DNA of 50,840 bases from NCBI GenBank assembly GCA_902826865.1, contig CADEGN010000013.1, positions 1 to 50,840 of the forward strand. The letters run 5' to 3'. Made by a program: the position numbers and the translations under genes. The notes below the pieces were generated by a model that saw only the letters and a list, made by a program, of their open reading frames with translations, made no database searches and was not told the origin of the DNA. Positions 40,575-50,500 of this stretch are shown piece after piece; position 1 is the first letter of the stretch; each line of letters begins with the position of its first letter. This DNA is from an uncultured Myxococcales bacterium (GTDB lineage: Bacteria > Myxococcota_A > Polyangia > Nannocystales > Nannocystaceae).

Positions 40575-42494
40575 CTACTCCCGCGTGAGATACGGATAGC
40601 CCTGCAGTAGCCCCAGGGCCCACGACTCTCCCAGCGTCGTCTCGGCGCCGATGTGGCGATTGCGGATCTCGTGCAGCATGCACTCGACGTCGAACCCCAT
40701 CGCCGCGAGTGCGTCTTCGTTGGTCGCACCGATCTTCACGTCGAGCAGCACGTCGCCAAAGGGGATCCGCTGCACACCAGCGACCGCCGGCGGTGGTTCG
40801 GCCCCGCGGACGACGATCTCGTGGGTGCGCGAGAAGAGATTGTGATCGTTGGCCAGGCTGTCCTGATAGGCGCCGACCATGAAGAACCCGAGATAGTAGC
40901 GCTCGGCCTTGTCTGTGCGTTCGTGCAGGGGCAAATAGCGCAGGTTCTCATCCGGGTGCGCGAACGTGTTGACGCAGCCATCGCTGTCGCACGTGATATC
41001 GACGATCTGTGTCTGCAGGGTCGGGCGCTCGCCGTGGCGCGAAAGCGGCGCAGCGGGAAATACGTGATCGATGGACCAGGTATCGGGCAGCGACTGGAAG
41101 ATCGAAAAATTGGCCAGGTACTTGTGAAACGCCGTCGTCAGGTACTCGCTGATTTCCTCCGACGGACGTGAGATGCTCTCTATAAGCTTGGCCGTCTTGA
41201 TTCGCACACGCTGAAACAAGCCCTCGGCGCTGGCGCGGTCTTCGATGGTGAGATACCCGGTCGAAAACAACTCGAGCGCCTCGTCGCGGAAATCGATGGC
41301 GTCGTGAAAATACTCCTCGTAGTTCTTCGCGTTGATGTGCTCAAGCGTATCGCGCAACGCCTCGATCAGGCGGTGCTCATCCTCATGCTTGTCCGGGATC
41401 GGCAATAGCTCGCCCTGCACCTCGCGAAGATCAGCGATGGTGACTGCATGGTTGGCGGTGAGCGCACGGCCGCTCTCGGTCACAATCGTCGGCGGCTTGG
41501 CTTCCGTCTCTTCGATGACCCCGGCGACCTCGAACACAACCTGCGAGGCGTACTCCTCGATGGTATAGTTGGCCGACGACGGATACGAGGTGCGGCTGCC
41601 GTCGTAGTCGACGCCGAGACCGCCGCCAAGGTCGAGGTAGCGCATATTCGGCGCGTACTGCTGAAGCGCCGAGTAGAGCCGCGCCCCCTCGCGCACCGCC
41701 TGCTTGATCCGCTTGATCCGCGTGACCTGCGAGCCAATGTGAAAATGTAGTAGCACCAACTGGTCGGCCAACCCGGCCTCGTCGAGCTGGCGCACGACCG
41801 CGAGAATCTCGTTGGTTGTGAGGCCAAACTTCGCGGTCTCGCCGCCCGAACCCTGCCAGCGACCGGAGCCCTTGGTATAGAGCTTCGCCCGAACACCGAG
41901 CTTGGGTCGAACCTTCCACGGGTGCTCGCGACCGACCTCAATGAAGCGGATAACCTCGCGGATCGACTCGATGATGACGATGACCTGATGCCCGATCTCG
42001 GCGGCATGATAGGCCATGCGCATGAACTCGCGGTCTTTGAACCCGTTGATGAGCAACGGGCAACCGTCCATCGGCTCGCGCGACATCACCATGAGAAGCT
42101 CGGGCTTACTGCCGGCCTCGAGCCCATAGCGAAACTTCCGGCGCGCATCGCTGACCGCGTCGATCACCGCGCGTTGCTGGTTGACCTTCACCGGGAACAC
42201 CCCGGTGTAGTCGCCGACAAACGCGTTTTCTTTGATCGCGGCGTCGAACGCCCGCCGCAGTCGCCCCATTTGGCCTTCGATCATCGTCGGAAACCGGACA
42301 ATGAACGGTGACCGAATCCCGCGTTGCTCGAGGAACATCGCGAGCTCGTGCAGATCCACCGCCGCGCAACCGGGCGCCTTGAAAACCAAATGCCCGGCGT
42401 CGTTGACCCCGAGGAACTCCGCGCCCCATCGCTCCACGCCGTAGCGCTTGAGCGAGTTCTCCATGGCGTAAGCGGTTGCGGACGGCGTATCCAT
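40575..42494 (-). CDS. speA: Biosynthetic arginine decarboxylase
   Basis: From ATG 42494 the protein has 639 residues, the canonical length. The frame is open for 400 more codons upstream, but those lie opposite two other genes and carry no motif. Hallmarks are KAPGCAAVDLHELAMFLEQRGIRSPFIVRFPTM, the PLP lysine in GVFPVKVNQQ (Lys103), GLEAGSKPELL, LLHFHIGSQ, YLDLGGGLGVDYDGS and VTESGRALTANHAV. It decarboxylates arginine to agmatine in the cytoplasm, the first step of the agmatine route to putrescine. A spermidine-synthase-like gene sits 17 kb away in the window. It is divergent from the murein peptidase gene and leads an operon with a membrane acyltransferase gene. Confidence 0.96.
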   Translation of the reverse strand: MDTPSATAYAMENSLKRYGVERWGAEFLGVNDAGHLVFKAPGCAAVDLHELAMFLEQRGIRSPFIVRFPTMIEGQMGRLRRAFDAAIKENAFVGDYTGVFPVKVNQQRAVIDAVSDARRKFRYGLEAGSKPELLMVMSREPMDGCPLLINGFKDREFMRMAYHAAEIGHQVIVIIESIREVIRFIEVGREHPWKVRPKLGVRAKLYTKGSGRWQGSGGETAKFGLTTNEILAVVRQLDEAGLADQLVLLHFHIGSQVTRIKRIKQAVREGARLYSALQQYAPNMRYLDLGGGLGVDYDGSRTSYPSSANYTIEEYASQVVFEVAGVIEETEAKPPTIVTESGRALTANHAVTIADLREVQGELLPIPDKHEDEHRLIEALRDTLEHINAKNYEEYFHDAIDFRDEALELFSTGYLTIEDRASAEGLFQRVRIKTAKLIESISRPSEEISEYLTTAFHKYLANFSIFQSLPDTWSIDHVFPAAPLSRHGERPTLQTQIVDITCDSDGCVNTFAHPDENLRYLPLHERTDKAERYYLGFFMVGAYQDSLANDHNLFSRTHEIVVRGAEPPPAVAGVQRIPFGDVLLDVKIGATNEDALAAMGFDVECMLHEIRNRHIGAETTLGESWALGLLQGYPYLTRE

Positions 42495-42580
42495 GTCGAC
42501 GGCCGTGGTACCCGGGTGGGCCGTTGCGCGCAAGCGATTTTGCGCCGCGGCCGGCACGCGGCTTGCTCCGCAGATGCGGG

Positions 42581-43390
42581 ATGACGCGCGCGATCCTGGC
42601 GCTTGTGCTCGTGGGTGCCGGCGGTGGCCAGAAAGTCCCGATCGAACCGACTGGCACGAGCACCGCGGCGGTGCCCCACGACTCGCACGCGCCGACAGCG
42701 GCCGGCCGTACCGGCGCGAGCGGAGGCGCGAGCGGAGGCGCCAGCGGAGGCGCCAGCGCGAGCGTCCGCGCCAGCGCCGAAGCACCCGGCCCGACCGCGG
42801 CCGTGCCCCACCGCCCACGGGTCCTCGAGCGCATCGCCCCCGTCGACCCGCGCGAAGCTCCCGTCCTGCGGCTCTTGCGTCGCGGCAAGCACCGCGACGT
42901 TGCGCTATTCGACGAGGCCGGCCGCCTGCGCCATGACGCGCTCGGCGAGCTACGTGCCCTGATGACCGATCCAAGGAGTGGAATCGACCACCCGACCCAC
43001 TGGCGCCTCGCCACGCTCCTCGCGGCGATCGCCGCGCACTGGCCCGGGGCCACCATCGAGATCGTCTCGGGTTACCGTCACGTCTCCCGGCATACCGAGC
43101 GGAGCAACCACACCCGTGGCCGCGCCGTCGATTTGCGGGTCCACGGCGTGCCGAACCGGCGCCTGTTCGAGCTCCTGCGGGCGTCGTTTGGCGAGATCGG
43201 CGTGGGCTACTACCCAAACGGAACGTTCGTGCACCTCGACGTCCGCGACCGAGCGACGTTCTGGGTCGACTACTCCGGTTCCGATCAGACGCCGTGCTAC
43301 AGCCGCACGCCGGCCGCGGATCTGGCCGACGGCACGGCGGAACGAACGAGCTATGCAGCGGCCATCGCCAACGGCTGCCGCAAAGCATAG
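42581..43390 (+). CDS. DUF882/M15-type murein peptidase-like protein
   Basis: The ATG at 42581 gives 269 residues with a hydrophobic export segment (RAILALVLVGAGGG) lacking a lipobox Cys. A low-complexity Ala/Ser/Gly region (about 40-70) includes four 12-bp repeats encoding GASG. The C-terminal domain (about 140-240) is DUF882/LAS-peptidase-like: IVSGYRHVSRHTERSNHTRGRAVDLRVHG supplies the Zn His177 and Asp184, and FVHLDVR the third His (218). It should be a periplasmic zinc carboxypeptidase/endopeptidase of peptidoglycan. It is divergent from speA and precedes the MYXO-CTERM gene by 11 bp, so both may be one transcript. Confidence 0.88.
   Translation: MTRAILALVLVGAGGGQKVPIEPTGTSTAAVPHDSHAPTAAGRTGASGGASGGASGGASASVRASAEAPGPTAAVPHRPRVLERIAPVDPREAPVLRLLRRGKHRDVALFDEAGRLRHDALGELRALMTDPRSGIDHPTHWRLATLLAAIAAHWPGATIEIVSGYRHVSRHTERSNHTRGRAVDLRVHGVPNRRLFELLRASFGEIGVGYYPNGTFVHLDVRDRATFWVDYSGSDQTPCYSRTPAADLADGTAERTSYAAAIANGCRKA
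42713..42760 (+). repeat. Four 12-bp tandem repeats inside the murein peptidase gene
   Basis: Units beginning GGCGCGAGCGGA and GGCGCCAGCGGA repeat four times in frame and encode the GASG linker. The two halves differ by one base per unit, and the fourth unit differs at its end, so the tract is old rather than freshly expanded. Copy number could vary between strains. Confidence 0.75.
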
Positions 43391-43401
43391 GATCGCCACC
43401 A

Positions 43402-44211
43402 GTGGCTGCAATTGGTCGGCAGAGGTCCGTCAGCGCGATGGCGCTGGCGTTGGCGTGGTTGGTGGTCGGTGGCCCGGCGCGGGCCGGTGGGGGCGGCTCG
43501 ACCGGCGCGTCCAGCGGTTCGAGCGGAGCCACCGAGACAGGCTCGAGCGACGCCGGCGGCCAGGCGAGCGATGGATCCACCGACGGGAGCTCCACCGGTG
43601 CAGGCTCCGCCGGCGCAAGCTCCACGGACGCCACCGGCAATGACGCCACCGGCAATGACGCCACCTCAACCTCCACCGGCGCGGCATCCAGCGCCGACAT
43701 GACGGCGGGATGCGACCTTTGCTCGCCAAATGCGGGCCGGGTGACGATCGTCAGCCCACAGGACGGCGATCAGGTGACATCCCCGCTTGTGGTCGTGGTC
43801 GACGTTGGAGACGGTTGCACGTGCGATGGCTGCACGTGCTCGGCCGAAGCGGCCATGTACACGCAGGTGTTTCTCAACGCGCTGGCCGTGGACGGACCGT
43901 GCTACACCTCGCATTGCGAGTTCAACGTGTTTCCGACGCGCGGCACCCACAATATCTACGTGGCCGCCACGTTCACGGATACAACGAATTTCACCGACAT
44001 CAACGTCCACGTCACCGCGGTCGACGACAGCACAACGGAGGGCGGCGGCATCGATCCGACGACGGCCTCCGACGCCTCGAGCACCACCGGGCCGGCCGAA
44101 GAAGCCGGCACCGGAGGCTGCGGCTGTGACACCACCCCGCGCGGCGGCGTGTTGCCCTTGTTCGTCCTGGGCTTGCTGGCGCTCGGGCCCCGTCGCCGCC
44201 CGAGCGGTTGA
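43402..44211 (+). CDS. Secreted MYXO-CTERM surface protein
   Basis: GTG 43402 gives 269 residues; an internal ATG at 43438 is an alternative start with a shorter N-region. A signal peptide (AMALALAWLVVGGPARA) is followed by a long Ser/Gly/Thr/Ala linker with the duplicated unit DATGN. A compact Cys-rich domain follows (about 120-225) with SPQDGDQVTSPLVVVVDVGDGCTCDGCTCSA and TRGTHNIYVAATFTD. The protein ends with a full MYXO-CTERM tail: GCGC, hydrophobic VLPLFVLGLLALG, RRRPSG. Proteins with such tails are thought to be cut by a myxosortase and anchored at the surface. The Ig-like segment may bind a ligand; no enzyme motif is seen. Confidence 0.88.
   Translation: MAAIGRQRSVSAMALALAWLVVGGPARAGGGGSTGASSGSSGATETGSSDAGGQASDGSTDGSSTGAGSAGASSTDATGNDATGNDATSTSTGAASSADMTAGCDLCSPNAGRVTIVSPQDGDQVTSPLVVVVDVGDGCTCDGCTCSAEAAMYTQVFLNALAVDGPCYTSHCEFNVFPTRGTHNIYVAATFTDTTNFTDINVHVTAVDDSTTEGGGIDPTTASDASSTTGPAEEAGTGGCGCDTTPRGGVLPLFVLGLLALGPRRRPSG
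43627..43665 (+). repeat. 15-bp tandem repeat in the MYXO-CTERM gene linker
   Basis: Two identical copies of GACGCCACCGGCAAT and a partial third (GACGCCACC) encode DATGNDATGNDAT. The identity at DNA level suggests recent slippage in the surface-protein linker. Confidence 0.75.
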
Positions 44212-44217
44212 AGCTGC

Positions 44218-44234
44218 ACGAGCAGGCTGCTCGT
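44218..44234 (+). terminator. Hairpin after the MYXO-CTERM gene
   Basis: A perfect 7-bp stem (ACGAGCA / TGCTCGT) with a 3-nt loop begins 7 bp after the stop. No T-tract follows. It could end the murein peptidase/MYXO-CTERM transcript before ettA, whose start is 95 bp further on. Confidence 0.4.
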
Positions 44235-44328
44235 AGCCGGCGATCCGCCCCGCAGCGCTGGGACGCGTTGCGAGGTTTCACCGCGGGCTGCTAAGGTTCG
44301 TGCCCCCGCGCGTGCGGGAGCGCGAGCC

Positions 44329-46011
44329 ATGGCGTCGTACCAATACATCTACACGATGAAGGATCTCGGCAAGGCCTACCCAGGCGGCAAGGAGGTCCTC
44401 AAGGGCATCTTCCTGCAGTTTTTTCCGGGGGCGAAGATCGGAGTTCTCGGCGGCAACGGAGCCGGCAAGAGCACGCTCATGCGCATCATGGCCGGGCTCG
44501 ACAAAGAATTCCGCGGCGAGGCGTGGGCGGCCGAGGGCGCGCGGGTCGGGCATCTCCCGCAAGAGCCGCAGCTTGATCCAAACAAGGACGTCAAGGGCAA
44601 CATCATGGAAGCGGTCGCCGACATGGTCGGCACGCTCGCTCGCTTCGAAGAAGTGAGCATGAAACTCGGCGAGGTCATCTCCGACGATGAGATGAACAAG
44701 CTGCTCGCGGAGCAGGGCAAGTTGCAGGACAAGATCGACGCCGGCAACGGCTGGGAACTCGACCGATCGATAGAGATCGCGATGGACGCCCTGCGCACGC
44801 CGCCCGGCGACGCCGACGTGACCAAGCTATCGGGCGGTGAGCGGCGGCGGGTCGCGCTGTGCCGCCTACTCCTGTCGCGCCCGGATCTCTTACTCCTCGA
44901 CGAGCCCACCAATCACCTCGACGCAGAAAGCGTCGCGTGGTTGGAGCGTCACCTCCACGACTATCCAGGCACGATCGTCGCGATCACCCACGACCGCTAT
45001 TTCCTCGACAATGTGGCGCAGTGGATCCTCGAGCTCGACCGCGGCAAGGGCATCCCGTGGAAGGGCAACTACTCGAGCTGGCTCGATCAGAAGAAGAAGC
45101 GACTCGAGCAGGAGGAGAAGTCGGCCCAGGCCCGCCAGCGCACATTGGCCCGCGAGCTCGAGTGGATCAGCATGAGCCCGCGCGCTCGTCAAGCCAAGAG
45201 CAAGGCGCGCATCGCTGCCTACGACCAGCTGCTCAAAGAAGAGCAAGACCGCAAGGTCGACACCACCGACATCAAGATCCCCTTCTCTCGCCGACTCGGC
45301 AACAAGGTGGTCGAGTTCAAAGGCGTCCGAAAGGCCTTCGGCGACAACCTCCTGTACGACAACCTCTCGTTCACGCTCCCGCCCGGCGGCATCGTCGGCG
45401 TCATCGGTCCCAACGGCGCCGGCAAGACGACGATCTTTCGCATGCTCGTCGGCCAGGAGAAACCTGACGCTGGCACCATCACGGTTGGCGACACCGTCGA
45501 CGTCGCGTACGTCGACCAAAGCCGCGACACGCTCGATGGGACCAAGACCATCTACGAGGAGATCTCTGAGGGTCAGGAGACCTTCGCGATGGGCGGCATC
45601 GAGACCAACGCGCGCGCCTATGTCGGGAAGTTCAACTTCACCGGCTCGGATCAACAGAAGAAGGTGGGCGAGCTATCGGGCGGTGAACGCAACCGCGTGC
45701 ACCTGGCCAAATTGATCAAGAAGGGCGGCAACCTCCTACTCCTCGACGAGCCCACCAACGACCTCGATGTCGATACGTTGCGTCATCTTGAGGAGGCGTT
45801 GCTCGCGTTCCCGGGGTGCGCGGTGATCATCAGCCACGATCGGTGGTTTCTCGACCGCGTGGCCACCCACATTTTGGCCTTCGAGAACGACAGCCAGGTG
45901 TCTTGGTTTGAGGGCAACTTCGCCGACTACGAGGCGGACCGAAAAGCCCGCCTCGGCGAGGACGCGCTGGTACCCAAGCGCGTGAAGTACCGCAAGCTAA
46001 CGCGCGCCTAG
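44329..46011 (+). CDS. ettA: ABC-F translational throttle factor EttA
   Basis: The 560-residue protein has two ABC domains and no membrane segment. The first has Walker [10 protein letters not shown] (41-49), signature [13 protein letters not shown] and [12 protein letters not shown]. The second has GPNGAGKTT, signature [13 protein letters not shown] and [12 protein letters not shown]. The interdomain segment ([31 protein letters not shown]) is the typical EttA arm and P-site-tRNA-contact linker. Length and the [15 protein letters not shown] opening match EttA. It binds the ribosomal E site and couples translation elongation to the ATP/ADP ratio. All catalytic residues are present. It is probably monocistronic and is convergent with the next lipoprotein gene. 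Confidence 0.96.
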   Translation: MASYQYIYTMKDLGKAYPGGKEVLKGIFLQFFPGAKIGVLGGNGAGKSTLMRIMAGLDKEFRGEAWAAEGARVGHLPQEPQLDPNKDVKGNIMEAVADMVGTLARFEEVSMKLGEVISDDEMNKLLAEQGKLQDKIDAGNGWELDRSIEIAMDALRTPPGDADVTKLSGGERRRVALCRLLLSRPDLLLLDEPTNHLDAESVAWLERHLHDYPGTIVAITHDRYFLDNVAQWILELDRGKGIPWKGNYSSWLDQKKKRLEQEEKSAQARQRTLARELEWISMSPRARQAKSKARIAAYDQLLKEEQDRKVDTTDIKIPFSRRLGNKVVEFKGVRKAFGDNLLYDNLSFTLPPGGIVGVIGPNGAGKTTIFRMLVGQEKPDAGTITVGDTVDVAYVDQSRDTLDGTKTIYEEISEGQETFAMGGIETNARAYVGKFNFTGSDQQKKVGELSGGERNRVHLAKLIKKGGNLLLLDEPTNDLDVDTLRHLEEALLAFPGCAVIISHDRWFLDRVATHILAFENDSQVSWFEGNFADYEADRKARLGEDALVPKRVKYRKLTRA

Positions 46012-46090
46012 TACCTAGTACAACCTCGGCGATCGGACGCGTCTATGCTCACCGACCGCGGATCGATCGGCATGTCGATGCACGCGCGAA

Positions 46091-47362
46091 TCACTTTTTC
46101 GCGAACGGATCGCGCCCGGCCGAGAACGTCACGGCGAATGAGCCGGTCCCAGAGTTGCTGCCCGGGAGAATGAACTTCCAATTTCCGGTGACGGTGTAGT
46201 TGCCCGCGGGAACGTTCCAGGCGTGGATCGGGTTATCCTTGGCATCCGCCACCGAAGGGACCTCGGGGGGTAGTTTGACGAGGTCGGCCAGCTCTTCGAG
46301 CGGAACGCCGTTGGGTCCGGTGATCTGGAAAATCCGGTTGCGATCGCCCGGCGAGATGCGGAGGTAATGCTCGTCTTCCGCAAGGCTCACTTCCATCTGA
46401 AGGTCGCAGACAGCCGCGTCCTTGCCCTCACGCTTGTCCAAGATACACCCAGGATTGGCCTCGATAGCCGCACGCATATTGGCGCGGTGCTGCGCCAAGC
46501 CGTCCTTATCACCATTCCAAACCGGCCAGCTCCACGAGATCGTGGACTTAGCGGCTGCGACGGCCTCGAGTCGACCGAACAATTCCGGCAGCAGGAGCTC
46601 GCCATCGACGCCAACGGGCGCGCGTTGAAACTGCAGCTCGTGGAATCGACACTCGACCTGCGTGCGGGGCGTATCGCGGGCATCAAGTGCACGGTCTGGG
46701 CCGCACCTGTTGCTGTCGTCGAAACCTTCGAAGAACACGTGCGTCACGAAGTACGGTACCAACCGCATGACTCCAGGGCCAGCCTCGTCGGGCTGGACCA
46801 CCACGGCGGCGACATCATGCGAAGTCACCGGCAGGTAGTTGTTGTCTTCGTCCACCTGCACGACGTCACCAGCGCCGCCGTTCTGGAAGTAGACGGACCA
46901 ACTCATCTGCGTCTCCCGGCCTCGGCGGCTCGGGGGCATCACGGTCGGAGTACCCTTGCGGTCCGCAATGCAGGCGGTCGCGAAGAGCGGACCGATGGCG
47001 CCGCTTCCGCGAAGGGCTGCGGCCGCCAAGAACTCCGCGAAAAAGTAGTCGATGCCGTTTTCAGCCTTCCAGTCGGCGTTGTCGAGCTCGGGGTCGCCCT
47101 TCGCCGGGACGCGAAATTCGAGGCTCAAGCCGTCCGCAGCCGATTGCTCGACCAGCCGCAGGGAAACGTCCGTGCCCTCGGACGTGGCCGAGATCTGAAA
47201 CAGCGGGCAAGCGCTGACGTCGTTGGGTGCGGCGCTCCTTCCGCCGCCCTCCATCGCGGAGTCGGCGGGCGAGTCCGCGGCGTCGCACGCAGAAATTGCA
47301 CAAATCGCCATCGTGCTTACCAGGATGGTCGTCGTCCGGAGCTGGAGTGGTGGTGTCGTCAT
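46091..47362 (-). CDS. Predicted lipoprotein of unknown family
   Basis: The ATG at 47362 gives 423 residues; a GTG at 47398 would add 12. The start is supported by a lipoprotein signal (TTTILVSTMAICAISAC, about Cys26). The mature part has no repeats and no motif I can name. Noticeable segments are DVSLRLVEQSAADGLSLEFRVPAKGDPELDNADW, DDSNRCGPDRALDARDTPRTQVECRFHE (a Cys pair), DEHYLRISPGDRNRIFQITGPNGVPLEELADL and a C-terminal beta-rich WNVPAGNYTVTGNWKFILPGSNSGTGSFAVTF. It is expected in the periplasm or outer membrane. It is convergent with ettA. Confidence 0.7.
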   Translation of the reverse strand: MTTPPLQLRTTTILVSTMAICAISACDAADSPADSAMEGGGRSAAPNDVSACPLFQISATSEGTDVSLRLVEQSAADGLSLEFRVPAKGDPELDNADWKAENGIDYFFAEFLAAAALRGSGAIGPLFATACIADRKGTPTVMPPSRRGRETQMSWSVYFQNGGAGDVVQVDEDNNYLPVTSHDVAAVVVQPDEAGPGVMRLVPYFVTHVFFEGFDDSNRCGPDRALDARDTPRTQVECRFHELQFQRAPVGVDGELLLPELFGRLEAVAAAKSTISWSWPVWNGDKDGLAQHRANMRAAIEANPGCILDKREGKDAAVCDLQMEVSLAEDEHYLRISPGDRNRIFQITGPNGVPLEELADLVKLPPEVPSVADAKDNPIHAWNVPAGNYTVTGNWKFILPGSNSGTGSFAVTFSAGRDPFAKK

Positions 47363-47572
47363 GGCGGCAGGCTCGGTGATGCGTTGTCTGGGCTTCACAG
47401 GCTTGGTCTGTGATCGCCGTGTCGGTGCTCTTGTGCCCGAAGCGCCGGATGTGTGACAACCAGGGGGCGAAAAAAGTGGTCGAATGCTCAGGCGTTTTCT
47501 CGGTGGGGAGCCTCACTCGAGCGCCTCGCCCGTGCGGCCCGACGCCCGTCCGTCCGCACAGCCGGCGACCGG
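47363..47572. other. Intergenic region upstream of the lipoprotein gene
   Basis: This 210-bp gap between two minus-strand genes should contain the lipoprotein promoter. A short A-run (GGGGGCGAAAAAAGTGG, near 47465) and CACAG/CTGTG inverted arms near 47396 are the only features that stand out. I see no coding frame worth calling. Confidence 0.4.
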
Positions 47573-50500
47573 TCAAAAACCCGACGCCACGATCGCGCGA
47601 AAGACGTTGCTGCCGAGGGCCTTGTCGAAGCCATGGGCGTACTGCAACCCCAACGTGATGCTCTCGAGGTAACCCACGCGAAACGAGAAAAACACGGCCG
47701 CGCCGGCGCTCCAGAGAAAGTCTGCGAGTTTGGGCGGCCCACTCCACGCGTTGCCCCAGTCGACAAATGGGATCATCCCGACGCGTGTAAAGAAGATCGG
47801 CAACGTCCCGAGCCCGCGATCAACATCCACGAGAGGCAGCCGGTACGAAAGCGATGCCACCGAAAAGTACCGACCCGCGATCAGACCCCGGCCCTCCGGG
47901 TTGTTCGGCCCGGGATACCCGCGGAGCAGACTGCAGCCGCCGGCGCCGGTGCCGACGCGGGAGAGGAGCGATCGGAACACATCCGTGCCGTAGGTGTAGT
48001 CGCCGACGCAGAAACCGCCGCGTCGGCCAACCCCACCCGCACCAGCGCCGCCGCGCAGGGTCAGCACCAGCGATTGATGACCACGCCACGGCATGCGGAA
48101 TGCTTCCCGATAGGAAAACGCCGCCTGCAGATCATCGAAGTCGCCGCCGAGGTCTCGCTCGAGGATCGAAACGGATACCGCCGCGCTGCGCCCCTGCTCA
48201 GCGCCGTACGAAAATCGGTTCGACCCGTCGGATTCATTCGAGTAGCTAAGGCGCATGTTCACCGACGCGAAATCGCCTACCTCGGGTCGGCTCGTCACCG
48301 GCGCGTTCGGGTCGATCGTTGCCTTGTCCGCATCGAGGTTGGTCGCACGGGTCCAGGAGTATCCGAACGAGGCGTCGGCGCTATGCCTCGGGTGGCGCAG
48401 CACGGGCAGGTCCATATCCACGGCCACACGCGTCTGCCGCTCGCGATAGCCCGACACTCGATAGGACGGGGCGCCCTCGCCGAGATGATCGTAGACGTAC
48501 CGCGTGAACGAACCTCGCCGCGCGAACGAGCGCGAGAATGAAACCGCAAACGTCGGAAACAGGCGCCGAAATGCGTATACAACTCCCCCAGTCGGCACTC
48601 GTTCGGGTAACAGGTAGTTGAAGTTCCCGACCAGGCTGTGGTGCCCGAGAACATCCGCCACGCCGGTCTCCAGGCCGAGCGCGCTGCCAGCACCCGTGGT
48701 GGCCACGTCGAGGGCACTGGGCGCAAGCGTGCGGGGGAACATCGTCTTGATCGGCATGTAGCGGCGCGACTTCAGGAATGGCGGTCGGCCTTTGCTGCCG
48801 GGTAGCGGCGTCTTCGGGTCCTCCACGACTCCCAGCGGCGAAATCGGCGACAGCGCCGCAAGCCAGTCCTGAGGATCGAACGGCATCACCCAGAGGTCGT
48901 GGCCGTACGCGGAGTATCCGACGTACGCGATCTGCTTGCCGTCGTGGCTGACCATCGGCTCAAACGCTCCACCGAGGACGTTGCTCACCTGGCGCAGCTC
49001 ATGGGTCCGAACGTCGTATGCGTGGATGTTGAAGACCCCGTCGCGGTCGCTCGAAAAAAGAATGTAGCGCCCGTCCGGCGACCAGGCCGGAGACGTATCC
49101 ATATAGCGATCGGCGGTGACTCGATCGTGGGTCCCGCTGGCGACATCGTACACGTAGATGTCGCGGTAGCCGCCCTCGCGCCAGCCAGAAAACACGACGG
49201 TGCGGCCATCGGGCGAAAAACGCGGCGTGAACACCTGGCTGATCTTGCCGAGGGGCGCGACCTCCTGAACGTCGCCGCTTGCAAGGTCGAGAAACGCGAG
49301 GCGTGACTGCGCGACGTCGTTGCGCCGAAACGCGACCGTGCGCCCGTCGGGTGACACATGGGGTTCGGTCGCCCGTAGACCAAACGTGAGCTGCTCGGCG
49401 TCCTTGGGGTCACCACCGTTATAGCGGTAGAGGTCGTTGTAGCGATATCGGTAGTCGTAGACACCAACCATGTCGAACACGATATCGTCGGTGGCACCGA
49501 TGAACGAAGCCTCGGCGCTGTCTTCGATGTCGATGACGTGTTCTACGTCCACGTCCACACCCGCGCGGCCGATGCCCCTGCCCTCGCGAATGCGCCCTCC
49601 TGCGGCCGAGATGCGCTTGAGCCCCTCCTCGCGATGCCCATCGGCCTTGTAAAAGTAAATGTAGCGATCATCGGCGGACCACAGCGGGTAGCGCGTTGTC
49701 TCGCCGGAGTACGTCAGCCGGCGACCCTGCCGAAGTCCGCGTCCCCGGATCCGCCGGATCTGGGCCTGAAATCGCCGCGTCGTGTCAGCCTTGAACTCGG
49801 CGTATAGCTCTTGAAAGTCTACGCCCAGAACTTTTTCGACCGCCCGATTGATCCCAAACGGTATGAATTGTCCGCCATAGACATGGCTGAGCTCCTTGAG
49901 CTTGTCGTGGCCGTAGCGCGCACTGATGTAGTGCATGAAGTGCAGGCCATAGAGATACACATTGCTGATGTGGGCCCAAATGCGCGAGCCGCTCGAGATC
50001 TGATCGATATGCTGAAATAGGCCGTCGGCAACCGCCATCCGCATGAACGCGTCGAACTGTGCCGAGTAGCGTCGCCCCTGGCTGCTATGGGTCGACTCCT
50101 CCATGGTGGCGACGCCCTCGACGATCCAACGCGGCTGAAGCAGATTGGGCGAGGTAATCTTGCCAAGCACACCGAATCCCAAGATCGCGTTGGCGATCCG
50201 TGACACACCGTGCACCGTGTCGAGGTGCACCACGTGGGTCAGCTCATGGGTGATGAGAATGTCTAACCAGTCGTCGAACGCATCGAGCACGCTCAACGCC
50301 TCCGGCGCGGTGGCGAAAGCGCGGATCTGCGGAAACGGGACGGCCGTGGCGCTGCCATTGGCCGTGTCTTGGTTGTCGCTCAGTGTGACGTGGATCTTGA
50401 GAAAGACTGGATGCCCCCAGCCAAGGGTCAGCTCCTCGTATGCCTTCTCGGCAACCATCGCCACGCGTTCGGCAGCTTCCTCTTCGGTGGCGTAGTAGTG

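Noticed and set aside
42495..43700. A 400-codon in-frame extension upstream of the speA start
   Set aside because: It is low-complexity, Arg/Ser/Pro-rich and lies opposite two motif-bearing genes (murein peptidase and MYXO-CTERM protein). The canonical SpeA length and motif order start at 42494.
45996..46025. Direct repeat CTAGTAC-CTAGTAC at the end of ettA as a possible attachment site
   Set aside because: It is a 7-bp duplication at the stop codon only, with no integrase, second copy or flanking island.
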